A stretch of DNA of 64,000 bases, from contig CACYSH010000024.1 in the NCBI GenBank assembly GCA_902776945.1, positions 1-64,000 of the forward strand. The letters run 5' to 3'. Below are positions 44,410 through 52,766 of this stretch, one piece after another. Each line of letters begins with the position of its first letter. Within the stretch, counting starts at the first letter, position 1. The DNA is from an uncultured Ruminococcus sp. Lineage in GTDB: Bacteria > Bacillota > Clostridia > Oscillospirales > Ruminococcaceae. The notes beneath the pieces are model-generated. The model was not told the DNA's origin. It saw nothing but the letters and a program-made list of their open reading frames with translations, and searched no databases. Position numbers and translations under genes: made by a program.

Positions 44410-44910
44410 TTATACCGCCACATTATCGAAATTCAGCCGCGAGATCTCCCCCGCCGCCGTCAGTACGCCGTGGTGGTTCTCACTCATTATCCATTCCAGC
44501 TTTTTGGAAACAATATACATCTCATGAAAGCCCCAGCCTTCAAGAATTATCCGCGAGATCTCCTCCGCAAAACCCTCATATACCCAATATTTGTAATAAA
44601 GCGCGTTCGGGTCGGTGCAGCCGTCCTCGTAAAGCACATAAAAGCTCTCGTCCGGCGGGAGTATCTTCGGCAGACGTACTATCCACGTTTCGTCTCGCGG
44701 CACAACGCTGTTCTGCCTGAGCTTCGGCGAGTAGCCGTCGATATTCGCCCAATGCAGGTCGTTCCGATAGGTCGTTGTCTTGTCGGCGAATTTGTCCTCA
44801 ATGCGTATTAATACGTCCTGCCATTCGGTCTTTCCAACCTCGTGAAAGCGGGCGCGGTCGATATTGCATTCTTTGATAATTTCTTCTATCTCGCTGCGGA
44901 TACTGTTCAT
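44410..44910 (-). CDS. Conserved-looking cytoplasmic protein of unknown function
   Basis: 166 residues from the ATG at 44910. The start overlaps the malQ stop by four bases (ATGA), so it is translated with malQ and is certainly a real gene. No signal peptide, no membrane helix. Features: an acidic N-terminus (MNSIRSEIEEIIKECNIDR), W-rich segments (HWANIDGYSPKLR, WIVRLPKILPPDESFYVLYE) and a terminal IMSENHHGVLTAAGEISRLN. I do not recognise the family. Its place inside a glucan operon makes it a candidate accessory protein. Confidence 0.8.
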   Translation of the reverse strand: MNSIRSEIEEIIKECNIDRARFHEVGKTEWQDVLIRIEDKFADKTTTYRNDLHWANIDGYSPKLRQNSVVPRDETWIVRLPKILPPDESFYVLYEDGCTDPNALYYKYWVYEGFAEEISRIILEGWGFHEMYIVSKKLEWIMSENHHGVLTAAGEISRLNFDNVAV

Positions 44911-46424
44911 TTCGCCTTCTTTGTCTTTTCGGATTTGGGTTTCGGCTCGGGAACGATACGCCCGTATGTCTCGGTAAGACTGCGTATGCGCTCTGCCAGC
45001 TCGTCTGTCAGCTCGCCGCCGACCATTCGCCACTGCCAGTTGCCGCCCAGCGTCGAGGGGATATTCATTCTCGCCCACGAATCAAGCTCTAAAAAGTCCT
45101 GCATCTGCGCTACCGCCGTTTCGGCTATGCTGCCCCATGCGGCGCGTATCATCGCCCACGGAATTTCGTTATTGCGCTTGATATTCAGGTACTCGCGGCA
45201 GTATTTGAGCGTTTTGCGCTTGTTCCCGTGTACCCAGCCCATTGCCGTTTCGTTGTCGTGAGTACCCGTGTAGCACACGCAGTTGCTGCTTGTGTAATTG
45301 TGCGGCAGATAGGGATTTGCCGCGTCCGAATCAAACGCGAATTGCAGGACTTTCATGCCCGGATAACCCGACGCTTTCAGCAGCTTTGCGACCTCCTTTG
45401 TGATGAAGCCCAAGTCCTCCGCGATTATGCTCTGCTTTCCGAGCGCGTCTTTCATCGCATTGAAGAGCTTCATGCCGGGACCCTTGCGCCATTCGCCGAT
45501 AACCGCGTCCTCGTTGCCGTAGGGAATGCAATAATAGCTCTCGAAGCCGCGGAAGTGGTCTATCCTCACCATATCGTAGGTGGTGCAGGCGGCTTTCAGG
45601 CGCTCGATCCACCATGCAAAGCCCTGTTCCTCGTGATAGTCCCAGCGGTAGAGCGGGTTCCCCCAGAGCTGACCCTTTTTTGCGAAAACGTCGGGGGGAC
45701 AGCCCGCAACGTCAATAGGCTTTCTGTCCTCGTCAAGCAGGAAAAGCTCGGGCTGCGTCCACACCTCCACGCTGTCGTAGGCAACATAGATCGGTATATC
45801 GCCGATGAAATTTATCCCCAGCCCGTTGACGTAGGCTTTGAGCGAGTGCCACTGCACCGAATATTCGTATTGCAGAAAGGCGTGGAAATCAACGTCCTCG
45901 GCGTACTTTTCGAAAGCCGCCGCGACTGCTTCCGGCTCGCGCAGTCGGAGAGGCTCCTCCCAGTCGTACCAAGCCTTGCCGCCGTGAGCGAATTTCAGCG
46001 CCATGAAAAGTCCGTAATCCTTCACCCACGGATTTTCCGCGATAAATTCTTCAAGCTCCGCGCCGCCCTTTTTGGCGTAAGCCTTGTAAGCCTTTTTGAG
46101 AATCGGGTAGAGCTTTTCGTAGATAAAGCCGTAATCAACAACGCTCGGGTCGCCCCATTTGATGTTCTTGTAGTCCTTCGGTTTCAGAAGACCGTCCTTT
46201 TCGAGCGTTTCGAGGTCGATGAAGTAGGGATTCCCCGCGAACACCGAAAAGCTCTGATAGGGTGAATCGCCGTAGCTTGTCGGGGAAACAGGCAATATCT
46301 GCCAGTAATGCTGACCCGCCTTTTTAAGAAAATCTGCGAAAGCATACGCTTCTTTGCCGAGTTTTCCTATGCCGTATTCGCCCGAAAGTGACGATATATG
46401 AAGTAATATTCCGCTTGCACGCAT
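44907..46424 (-). CDS. malQ: 4-alpha-glucanotransferase (GH77)
   Basis: 505 residues, as expected for MalQ. Motifs: RASGILLHISSLSGEYGIG, SPYQSFSVFAGNPYFIDLE; the catalytic region VRIDHFRGFESYY (Asp nucleophile), IIAEDLGFIT (acid/base Glu) and YTGTHDNETAMGW. It disproportionates maltodextrins by moving alpha-1,4 chains in the cytoplasm; with GlgP downstream it allows short maltodextrins to be broken to glucose-1-phosphate. First gene of a four-gene operon with a consensus promoter. Basis: family motifs and operon partners. Confidence 0.96.
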   Translation of the reverse strand: MRASGILLHISSLSGEYGIGKLGKEAYAFADFLKKAGQHYWQILPVSPTSYGDSPYQSFSVFAGNPYFIDLETLEKDGLLKPKDYKNIKWGDPSVVDYGFIYEKLYPILKKAYKAYAKKGGAELEEFIAENPWVKDYGLFMALKFAHGGKAWYDWEEPLRLREPEAVAAAFEKYAEDVDFHAFLQYEYSVQWHSLKAYVNGLGINFIGDIPIYVAYDSVEVWTQPELFLLDEDRKPIDVAGCPPDVFAKKGQLWGNPLYRWDYHEEQGFAWWIERLKAACTTYDMVRIDHFRGFESYYCIPYGNEDAVIGEWRKGPGMKLFNAMKDALGKQSIIAEDLGFITKEVAKLLKASGYPGMKVLQFAFDSDAANPYLPHNYTSSNCVCYTGTHDNETAMGWVHGNKRKTLKYCREYLNIKRNNEIPWAMIRAAWGSIAETAVAQMQDFLELDSWARMNIPSTLGGNWQWRMVGGELTDELAERIRSLTETYGRIVPEPKPKSEKTKKAK

Positions 46425-46470
46425 AACATTTCATTCCTTTCGTTGATAAGAAAAAGATTGTAACAAAAAT

Positions 46471-46499
46471 ATTATAGCATACTTTATGGCTTTTGTCAA
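46471..46499 (-). promoter_or_regulatory. Promoter of the malQ-glgP operon
   Basis: Minus strand TTGACA (46494-46499), 17 bp, TATAAT (46471-46476): exact consensus. No LacI or CcpA-type operator is apparent by eye. Confidence 0.88.
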
Positions 46500-46541
46500 T
46501 TATTCACGAAAATTTATTGATAACTTATATCAGCATTTTTG

Positions 46542-46722
46542 TTATACTGCCCTCTATTCCAAATGCCGCAACAGATCCGTGCAGAGGCGGATTTTATCAA
46601 GGCGCTTGCACGATCACGTTCGTGCCACCGCAGGCGGGCTGTCGCCCTTCAAGTGTGTGCAAATACAGAGAAAATTCGCCTGTGTGCGAATACATTGTGG
46701 AATTTGGAATAGAGGGCAGTAT
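46542..46722. mobile_element. Candidate miniature inverted-repeat element (181 bp)
   Basis: 23-bp perfect terminal inverted repeats: 46542-46564 (begins TTATACTGCCCTC) and 46700-46722 (ends GAGGGCAGTATAA). The interior (135 bp) contains GCACGATCACGTTCGTGC, a palindrome. No reading frame. The ends sit in TA, so a TA target as for IS630/mariner-type transposases is possible; no other target duplication is visible. It lies between the malQ promoter and the thiE end. Confidence 0.65.
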
Positions 46723-46737
46723 AAATGCGCGGGCAAA

Positions 46738-47370
46738 TCAAAACTTTTCCAAAATCCCCTTCATCTCACGGGCGGCGGATTCGGGGTCTTTATCGGCGAT
46801 AATGTCCGAGATGACCGCCGCGCCGTCTATCCCCATTCCCGCGAAAGTCAGCACGTTCGAGCGCTTCACCCCGCCTATAATGACTATCGGGATATTGACA
46901 GCGGCGCGTATGGCGGCAAGGTTTTCCCGCGTGTTGGGCTTTGCGTCGGTCTTGGTCGAGGTAACGAACATCGCCCCCACCCCGAGATAATCAGCGCCGT
47001 CAGCCTGCGCTTTCACGGCTTGCCCGACAGTCGGCGCGGTTATGCCTATTATCTTGTCAGCGCCCATGATACGGCGGGCAACATCGCACGGAATGTCGCT
47101 CTGCCCGAGATGAACGCCCGCCGCGCCCGCCGCCAGAGCAACATCAAGCCGGTCGTCGATGATAAGCGGCTTGCCGAAGCTGTCCGTCACCCGCTTTACC
47201 CGCACGGCAAGCTCGTAAAGCTCCCGCGAGGAGGCGTTTTTCTCCCTCAGCTGGATAATGTCGGCACCGCCGCGCAGCACGGCAGCAACGCTTTCCTCAA
47301 CGGTGGAGTGGGTCATAAGTCCGCTGTCGGTGCAGATGTACAATTCGTAGCTGATGTTATTTTTATTCAT
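46738..47370 (-). CDS. thiE: Thiamine-phosphate synthase
   Basis: 210 residues, a TIM-barrel. Motifs: IIQLREKNAS (diphosphate binding), LIIDDRLDVALAAGAAGVHL, GQSDIP, IGITAPTVG, YLGVGAMFVTSTKTDA and a glycine-rich end VIIGGVKRSN. It couples HMP-diphosphate with thiazole phosphate to give thiamine phosphate. No other thi genes flank it and I see no TPP riboswitch in the 60 bp upstream; AAAGGAGAG is 6 nt before the ATG. The canonical ...GVSTH segment reads GITAP here, a mild deviation. Confidence 0.93.
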   Translation of the reverse strand: MNKNNISYELYICTDSGLMTHSTVEESVAAVLRGGADIIQLREKNASSRELYELAVRVKRVTDSFGKPLIIDDRLDVALAAGAAGVHLGQSDIPCDVARRIMGADKIIGITAPTVGQAVKAQADGADYLGVGAMFVTSTKTDAKPNTRENLAAIRAAVNIPIVIIGGVKRSNVLTFAGMGIDGAAVISDIIADKDPESAAREMKGILEKF

Positions 47371-47454
47371 GGTATGCTCTCCTTTTGGCGTTTATACTTT
47401 AAATTTGGAATATCAAACGGCTTGCCCCCGCCGCTTGCCCGGTTTTGCAATGCG

Positions 47455-47840
47455 CGGTATGTAGGGGCGCACCTATGTGTGCGCCCGTGTCTTGCCCCGT
47501 CCGAACTATTTTTCAAACCTTCGCGCAATTCTTGTAGGGCTGGGGCTTGCTCCTGTCCGTGAATTTCCCCGCCTTTGCGATTTTGCAGACATTCGCGCTA
47601 TTATTTGCGAAAATCGCCTGTCTGAACTACGTTCAGACCGCTCTTCTCGCAAATTAAAATCGGCAATTTGCTTGTTTCCGCTCATTTTTGCAGATTCATT
47701 CACTTTGCTTGTTTTTGTTGCTCTTTCTTAAAATTGCCGATTTTAATTTTGGACTTAACGTCTTCTCTTTTCCGTAAACTTGCTGATGCCGCCGGCTTTT
47801 GTGGGGGAAACCCTTCTGAAGAAGGGTTACCATTCCCGCA
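47455..47840. repeat. Composite interspersed repeat between thiE and the GH3 gene
   Basis: Blocks in order: 'gtaggggcgcacctatgtgt' (47461), 'gtagggctggggcttgctcc' (47534), 'tttgcgaaaatcgcctgtct' (47604), 'gaccgctcttctcgcaaatt' (47636), 'aaattgccgattttaatttt' (47730), then 'gccgccggcttttgtggggg' (47789). The order and much of the sequence match 53640-54010; the 22.2-kb copy is in reverse. No credible gene. Confidence 0.75.
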
Positions 47841-47875
47841 CATAGTCAAGTCATTAAAATTCTGCATAAAAATGC

Positions 47876-47904
47876 TTGATTTTTATATCGCTTTATGTTA
47901 TAAT
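47876..47904 (+). promoter_or_regulatory. Promoter of the GH3 gene
   Basis: TTGATT (47876-47881), 17 bp, TATAAT (47899-47904), 40 bp before the start codon. Confidence 0.8.
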
Positions 47905-47943
47905 TGTCAAAAGGGCTTTTGCCCGCATGAAAGGATGACTAAT

Positions 47944-50700
47944 ATGCTTGAAAATAATATGAAACTCGACTGGAACAAATACCTCGAAAAGGCGGCGGAG
48001 GTCTGCGCCGACGGCATCGTTATGCTCAAAAACGATAACGCCGCACTCCCCCTCTCCCGCACGGAAACTATCGCCGTTTTCGGGCGCATTCAGCTGAATT
48101 ACTACAAAAGCGGCACAGGCTCCGGCGGAATGGTGAACGTCTCAAAGGTCACGGGCGTTATTGACGGTCTCACCGAACAGGGCGCAAAGCTCGATACCGA
48201 ACTTCTTGACGTTTACAAAAAGTGGGTCGAGGAAAATCCGTTCGATCTCGGCGGCGGCTGGGGCAGCGAACCCTGGTGCCAGAAGGAAATGCCCCTCACC
48301 GACGAGCTTGTTTTCAAATCCGCCGCCCGCTCCGACGCGGCTGTAATAATCATCGGCAGAACGGCGGGCGAGGAGCAGGACAACAAGGCGGAGGAAGGCT
48401 CGTTCCTGCTGACGGCGGGCGAGCGCGATATGCTCCGTATCGTGCGGGCGCATTTTAAGCGCGTTATCGTGCTGCTGAACGTCGGCAATACTATTGATAT
48501 GGGCTTTGTTGACGAGTTCTCCCCCGACGCGGTGCTGTATATATGGCAGGGCGGCATGACGGGCGGCACCGGCGCGGCGCGGGTGCTTCTGGGCGACGTT
48601 TCCCCGGGCGGCAGACTTCCCGACACTATCGCCCTCGACATCGCCGACCACCCCGCCGACAAGTATTTTTACGGCAGGGAGCGCAATATTTACGCGGAGG
48701 ATATTTTCGTCGGCTACCGCTATTTCGAGACCTTCGCCCGCGACAAGGTGCGCTATCCGTTCGGGTTCGGGCTTTCCTACACCGATTTCGAGGTGAACGC
48801 GGCGGGCGCATTCGACCAAAACGCGGGGCTTGTCACCGTTACCGCAAATGTCAAGAACATCGGCAGGGTAAGCGGAAAAAACTCGGTGCTTGTCTACTGC
48901 GAAGCGCCTAACGGCAGGCTCGGCAAGGCGGCGCGGGTTCTCTGCGGCTTTGACAAAACGGACGTACTTTCCCCCGACGAAAGCCAGAAGCTCACGATAG
49001 AGATCCCCTTTGCCGCCTTTGCTTCATACGACGACAGCGGCGTTACGGGTCACGCCTGTTCGTGGCTGCTCGAAAAGGGCGAATATCGTTTTTACGCGGG
49101 CGGAGATGTGCGAAATGCGGCGGAGTTCTTCTCATTCGCGCTTGACGAGGACATTGTGATAAGTCGGCTGAGTCAGCAGCTTGCGCCGGTTACACCGTTC
49201 GAACGTATGGTAAATAACGGCGGTGACACCCCCGCATTTCAGCCCGTGCCGCTTTCGCAGACGGACGAATCCGCCGAAAGAAAAGCCGCTCTCCCCGCCG
49301 AAGACGTTCCCGCGGGCAGCGGCGAAAGCTCTGTCAGGCTGGGCGATGTGGCGAACGGCAAAAACACTCTCGGCGAATTTATCGACCAACTCACAGACGA
49401 CGACCTTTGCTGTCTTGTGCGCGGCGAGGGTATGTGTTCGCCGAAGGTAACTCCGGGCACGGCGGCGGCATTCGGCGGCGTATCGGACAGGCTGGCGGCG
49501 CTTGGCGTTCCCTGCGGCTGCTGCTCGGACGGTCCTTCGGGAATGCGGCTCGACTGCGGCACAAAGGCTTTCAGTCTGCCGAACGGAACGCTTATCGCCT
49601 CGACCTTCGACAAGCGCATCACGCGGGAGCTTTTCTCTTTCACCGGTATGGAAATGGCAGCCAATCACGTTGAATGTCTGCTGGGTCCCGGCATGAATAT
49701 CCACCGCCACCCGCTGAACGGCAGGAATTTCGAATATTTCTCGGAAGACCCGTTCTTAACGGGCAGTATGGCGGCGGCGGAGCTGAAAGGTCTGCACAGC
49801 GCGGGCGTTGAAGGCACGGTCAAGCATTTCTGCGGCAACAATCAGGAAACGAACCGCCATTTCATCGACAGCGTTATTTCCGAACGCGCTCTGCGTGAGA
49901 TTTATCTCAAAGGCTTTGAAATCGCGATAAAAGAAGGCGGCGGGCGCTCGGTAATGACGACCTACGGGCAGGTAAACGGCTTGTGGACGGCGGGCAGCTT
50001 CGCGCTTAACACAGGGATCCTGCGCGGCGAATGGGGCTTTGACGGCTTTGTGATGACGGACTGGTGGGCGAACATCAACCGCCGCGGCGCTGCTCCCGAC
50101 AAGGGCGACCTTGCGGCGATGGTCGCGGCGCAGAACGACGTTTACATGGTCTGCGCGGACAGCGTGAACCACCCCGACGATCTTAAAGCGGCTCTTGCTG
50201 ACGGACGTTTATCCCGCTTTGAGCTGCGGCGTTCGGCGGAAAACATTTTGAAATTCCTGATGAACAGCCGCGCCATGAAACGCCTGCTCGGCACGGCGGG
50301 CGAGGTCGAAGTGATAAACAAGCCCGACGAGAGCGAGACCGAAAACTCCGGCACCGACGTTTTCGGGCTTGACGGAAGAGCGGTCATTGACCTGAGCGGG
50401 GTAAAGACGGGTCGTGGCAGCGACTATTCTTTCACGCTCGATGTGAAGAAGCCGGGCGCACACAAATTCACGCTGACTGCAAGCTCGATGATGAGCGAAA
50501 CGGCACAGATGAACGTCACTTTGTACAGCTTAGGGACGGCGTTCGGGACGTTCACTTTTAATGGCACGGGCGGAAAGCCTGTGTCGTTCACGGCGGAGAA
50601 TGTGCCGTTGTTCTCGCGTTATTCGATAATCAGGATACATTGCAGCACGGGCGGGCTTGATCTGATAAGCCTTGAAGCGGAATGCACGCAGCCGTACTGA
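47944..50700 (+). CDS. Glycoside hydrolase family 3 enzyme with reversed domain order
   Basis: 918 residues. The part that is normally C-terminal comes first: GH3 C-domain (about 1-300, ending YPFGFGLSYTDFEV) with the acid/base region GRTAGEEQDNKAEEGSF (about 140-156), then an Fn3-like domain (about 300-400). After a linker comes the catalytic barrel (about 475-780) with GVPCGCCSDGPSGMRLD, GPGMNIHRHPLNGRNFEYFS, VKHFCGNNQETNRHF and nucleophile Asp in FVMTDWWAN (about 706). The tail (about 810-918) is beta-rich, maybe a carbohydrate-binding domain. Reversed order is known for GH3 beta-glucosidases of Ruminococcus and Butyrivibrio. No signal peptide, so cytoplasmic beta-glycosidase. Start at 47944 (AAAGG 9 nt upstream); an earlier frame reads through repeat DNA and is rejected. 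Confidence 0.92.
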   Translation: MLENNMKLDWNKYLEKAAEVCADGIVMLKNDNAALPLSRTETIAVFGRIQLNYYKSGTGSGGMVNVSKVTGVIDGLTEQGAKLDTELLDVYKKWVEENPFDLGGGWGSEPWCQKEMPLTDELVFKSAARSDAAVIIIGRTAGEEQDNKAEEGSFLLTAGERDMLRIVRAHFKRVIVLLNVGNTIDMGFVDEFSPDAVLYIWQGGMTGGTGAARVLLGDVSPGGRLPDTIALDIADHPADKYFYGRERNIYAEDIFVGYRYFETFARDKVRYPFGFGLSYTDFEVNAAGAFDQNAGLVTVTANVKNIGRVSGKNSVLVYCEAPNGRLGKAARVLCGFDKTDVLSPDESQKLTIEIPFAAFASYDDSGVTGHACSWLLEKGEYRFYAGGDVRNAAEFFSFALDEDIVISRLSQQLAPVTPFERMVNNGGDTPAFQPVPLSQTDESAERKAALPAEDVPAGSGESSVRLGDVANGKNTLGEFIDQLTDDDLCCLVRGEGMCSPKVTPGTAAAFGGVSDRLAALGVPCGCCSDGPSGMRLDCGTKAFSLPNGTLIASTFDKRITRELFSFTGMEMAANHVECLLGPGMNIHRHPLNGRNFEYFSEDPFLTGSMAAAELKGLHSAGVEGTVKHFCGNNQETNRHFIDSVISERALREIYLKGFEIAIKEGGGRSVMTTYGQVNGLWTAGSFALNTGILRGEWGFDGFVMTDWWANINRRGAAPDKGDLAAMVAAQNDVYMVCADSVNHPDDLKAALADGRLSRFELRRSAENILKFLMNSRAMKRLLGTAGEVEVINKPDESETENSGTDVFGLDGRAVIDLSGVKTGRGSDYSFTLDVKKPGAHKFTLTASSMMSETAQMNVTLYSLGTAFGTFTFNGTGGKPVSFTAENVPLFSRYSIIRIHCSTGGLDLISLEAECTQPY

Positions 50701-50705
50701 TATAG

Positions 50706-50975
50706 AAAAAGTACCTCCGCCAACTCTGACGGAACACCCGCGAAGCGGAACCGGGGTCAAGGGGCTTCGCCCCTTGCGGGGTATGGGGCAGCGCCCCATA
50801 CGGAATCAAGCCGCGCATAGTCAAACCGACCGCCTTGCAGAACTGTTCGCGCGGCTTGCGGCACGAACGAAGTTCGTGCAACCTTTGTGCGAAGTGAGCG
50901 GAGCGAACGAGCGGTCTGTGCGGTCTGCACTTTCTTATCGGTGAGGCAGAGCGCGGTCAGCACTTTCTTTGGAGC
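50706..50975. repeat. Palindrome-rich insert between two copies of a terminator half
   Basis: AAAAGTACCTCCGCCAA occurs at 50707 and again at 50976. The 250 bp between contain stems AGGGGCTTCGCCCCT (about 50759), TGGGGCAGCGCCCCA (about 50785) and GCACGAACGAAGTTCGTGC (about 50861), typical of small REP-like elements. No gene. Confidence 0.6.
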
Positions 50976-51013
50976 AAAAGTACCTCCGCCAAAAATGACG
51001 GAGGTACTTTTAT
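50976..51013 (+). terminator. Terminator, probably the original one of the GH3 gene
   Basis: GTACCTCCG...CGGAGGTAC stem with a T-rich tail. A truncated copy of its left arm lies right behind the GH3 stop at 50707. Confidence 0.7.
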
Positions 51014-51021
51014 TAATTATT

Positions 51022-51184
51022 CTATAAATGAGCGCTCTTTGTTAATTTACACAAATAACCATTGTTTTATAAAGCCTTTTCACCGGGACGGCGGGGGCAA
51101 TGGCATGAACTTGTTCGTGCAGCCGCCCTACAAGCCTTGTGATAGTCTGGACTTGTGCAAATTGACGGCGATGCTCATTTATAG
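51022..51184. mobile_element. Miniature inverted-repeat element with a nested insertion
   Basis: Perfect 12-bp ends CTATAAATGAGC (51022-51033) and GCTCATTTATAG (51173-51184). The interior matches 59484-59586 (ttgttaatttacacaaataa, ttttataaagcctt) except for about 60 extra bases flanked by AAGCCTT (51072-51078 and 51132-51138), which carry the 'gcgggggcaa...gccgccctac' motif. Confidence 0.8.
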
Positions 51185-51197
51185 TTCAAATGCTCAA

Positions 51198-52517
51198 TTA
51201 CAGTCTCTGAAGCACAAATATCTCGTAAATAGCGTTGCAAGCCTTCTCGAAATCCTTCTCATTAACGCCGATGATGATGTTCAGCTCACTCGAACCCTGG
51301 TCTATCATCTTTACATTGACATGAGCATGAGCCAGCGCCGAGAAAATACGTCCCGCCGTGCCGCGCTCACTCTTCATACCTCTTCCGACTACCGCAATAA
51401 GCGCAAGGTCGGTCTCGATGTCGATAAGGTCGGGGTGACAGTTGCGGTGCAGACCCGCGAGAATTTCCTGCTCCTTTTCGGCAAACTCCGACTGATGAAC
51501 GATAACGCTCATGGTGTCGATACCCGAAGGCATATGCTCGAACGAAACGCCGTTCTTCTCGAACTGTTCAAGCACTCTCCTGCCGAAACCAAGCTCGTTA
51601 TTCATCATATCTTTTTCGATATTGACAACCGCAAAGCCCTTCTTGCCCGCAATGCCCGTAATGGTATAAAGCGGCTTCTGACTGGTGGTGTCAACGATGA
51701 ACGTGCCGGGGTCGCCGGGCTTGTTGGTGTTCTTGATGTTTATCGGAATGCCCGCCTTGCGCACGGGGAAAATAGCGTCCTCGTGGAAAACAGAAGCGCC
51801 CATGTAGGAAAGCTCGCGCAGTTCACGATAGGTTATCGTGCGGATAGGCTGAGGGTCGTTGACAATTCTCGGGTCGCATACGAGGAATCCCGAAGTGTCC
51901 GTCCAGTTTTCGTAAAGGTCTGCGCCCGTGCCTGCCGCAACGATAGAACCCGTGATGTCCGAGCCGCCGCGTGAGAACGTCTTTATAGTATCGTTCGGCA
52001 TACTTCCGTAAAAGCCCGGAACTACTGCGCGTTCGATGTCTTTCAGCCTTTCGCCGACCGCCGCAAAGGTGCGGTCAGAATCAAAGCTGCCGTCCTCGGC
52101 GAAGAAAACCATTTCTGCGGGGTCAACAAAGGTATAGCCCAGATAAGCCGCGAGGACAAGACCGTTTAAATATTCGCCTCTCGAAGCGGCGTAATCGCGA
52201 CCCGCCTTACCGATAAAGCAAGCCTTAATGGTATCAAATTCCTTTTCAATATCAATATCAATATTAAGCTCGCCTATAATGCTGTAATAGCGCTCTTTGA
52301 TAGCGTCAAATTCCTTGTCGAAGTTCTTGCCCTTTGCCGCCAGCTCATAGCAGCCGTAGAGCATATCTGTTACCTTTGTATCCGCCGCGAAGCGCTTACC
52401 GGGTGCGCTCGGAACGACATATCTTCTCGATTCGTCCGAGTGGATAATATCTGCGACCTTGCGGAACTGCTCCGCGCTTGCAAGCGAACTGCCGCCGAAC
52501 TTTACTACCTTTACCAT
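51198..52517 (-). CDS. Aspartate kinase (YclM/ThrD type)
   Basis: 439 residues. The kinase domain starts KVVKFGGSSLASAEQFRKV and includes SAPGKR...DTKVTDMLYG, FSRGGSDITGS and the substrate region TDTSGFLVCDPRIV. Two C-terminal ACT domains (about 290-435: ITGIAGKKGFAVVNIEKDMM; LIAVVGRGMKSERGTAGRIF) allow feedback control by lysine or threonine. It phosphorylates aspartate, the first step to lysine, threonine and methionine. The SAPGKR and DTKVTD motifs match the Bacillus YclM group rather than LysC/DapG. Monocistronic with a consensus promoter; the 70-nt leader is too short for a lysine riboswitch. Confidence 0.95.
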   Translation of the reverse strand: MVKVVKFGGSSLASAEQFRKVADIIHSDESRRYVVPSAPGKRFAADTKVTDMLYGCYELAAKGKNFDKEFDAIKERYYSIIGELNIDIDIEKEFDTIKACFIGKAGRDYAASRGEYLNGLVLAAYLGYTFVDPAEMVFFAEDGSFDSDRTFAAVGERLKDIERAVVPGFYGSMPNDTIKTFSRGGSDITGSIVAAGTGADLYENWTDTSGFLVCDPRIVNDPQPIRTITYRELRELSYMGASVFHEDAIFPVRKAGIPINIKNTNKPGDPGTFIVDTTSQKPLYTITGIAGKKGFAVVNIEKDMMNNELGFGRRVLEQFEKNGVSFEHMPSGIDTMSVIVHQSEFAEKEQEILAGLHRNCHPDLIDIETDLALIAVVGRGMKSERGTAGRIFSALAHAHVNVKMIDQGSSELNIIIGVNEKDFEKACNAIYEIFVLQRL

Positions 52518-52584
52518 AACCGTATCATTCCCTTACACAAATAATATAAATTTCAGAGAAAACCTCTCTTTGACGTACCTTTAT

Positions 52585-52613
52585 ATTATATGCTTTATAT
52601 GGCGTTTAGTCAA
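52585..52613 (-). promoter_or_regulatory. Promoter of the aspartate kinase gene
   Basis: Minus strand TTGACT (52608-52613), 17 bp, TATAAT (52585-52590). Confidence 0.8.
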
Positions 52614-52766
52614 TGGACAAAGCCCACAAGATTTTGTTAATTTTTTGTGTACCCGATGTGCGTACTGTTGTGTGCGAGTCGCGGACACTATTTTTTTCCT
52701 GTGATAATCCTGCCGTTTCTGCCGATACTAATGAAAAGTCACAACAGAAAGGAACGGTAAAACGAC

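Noticed and set aside
47371..47454. TPP riboswitch before thiE
   Set aside because: None of the conserved thi-box motifs is visible and the leader is too short.
46486..47562. Plus-strand open frame across the miniature element and thiE
   Set aside because: It is antisense to thiE and begins in promoter and repeat DNA.
47668..47943. Extension of the GH3 reading frame upstream
   Set aside because: It runs through interspersed repeat DNA and the promoter; the ATG at 47944 has the ribosome site and matches the family start.
52518..52613. Lysine riboswitch before the aspartate kinase gene
   Set aside because: The leader from the -10 to the start is about 70 nt, much shorter than a lysine aptamer.
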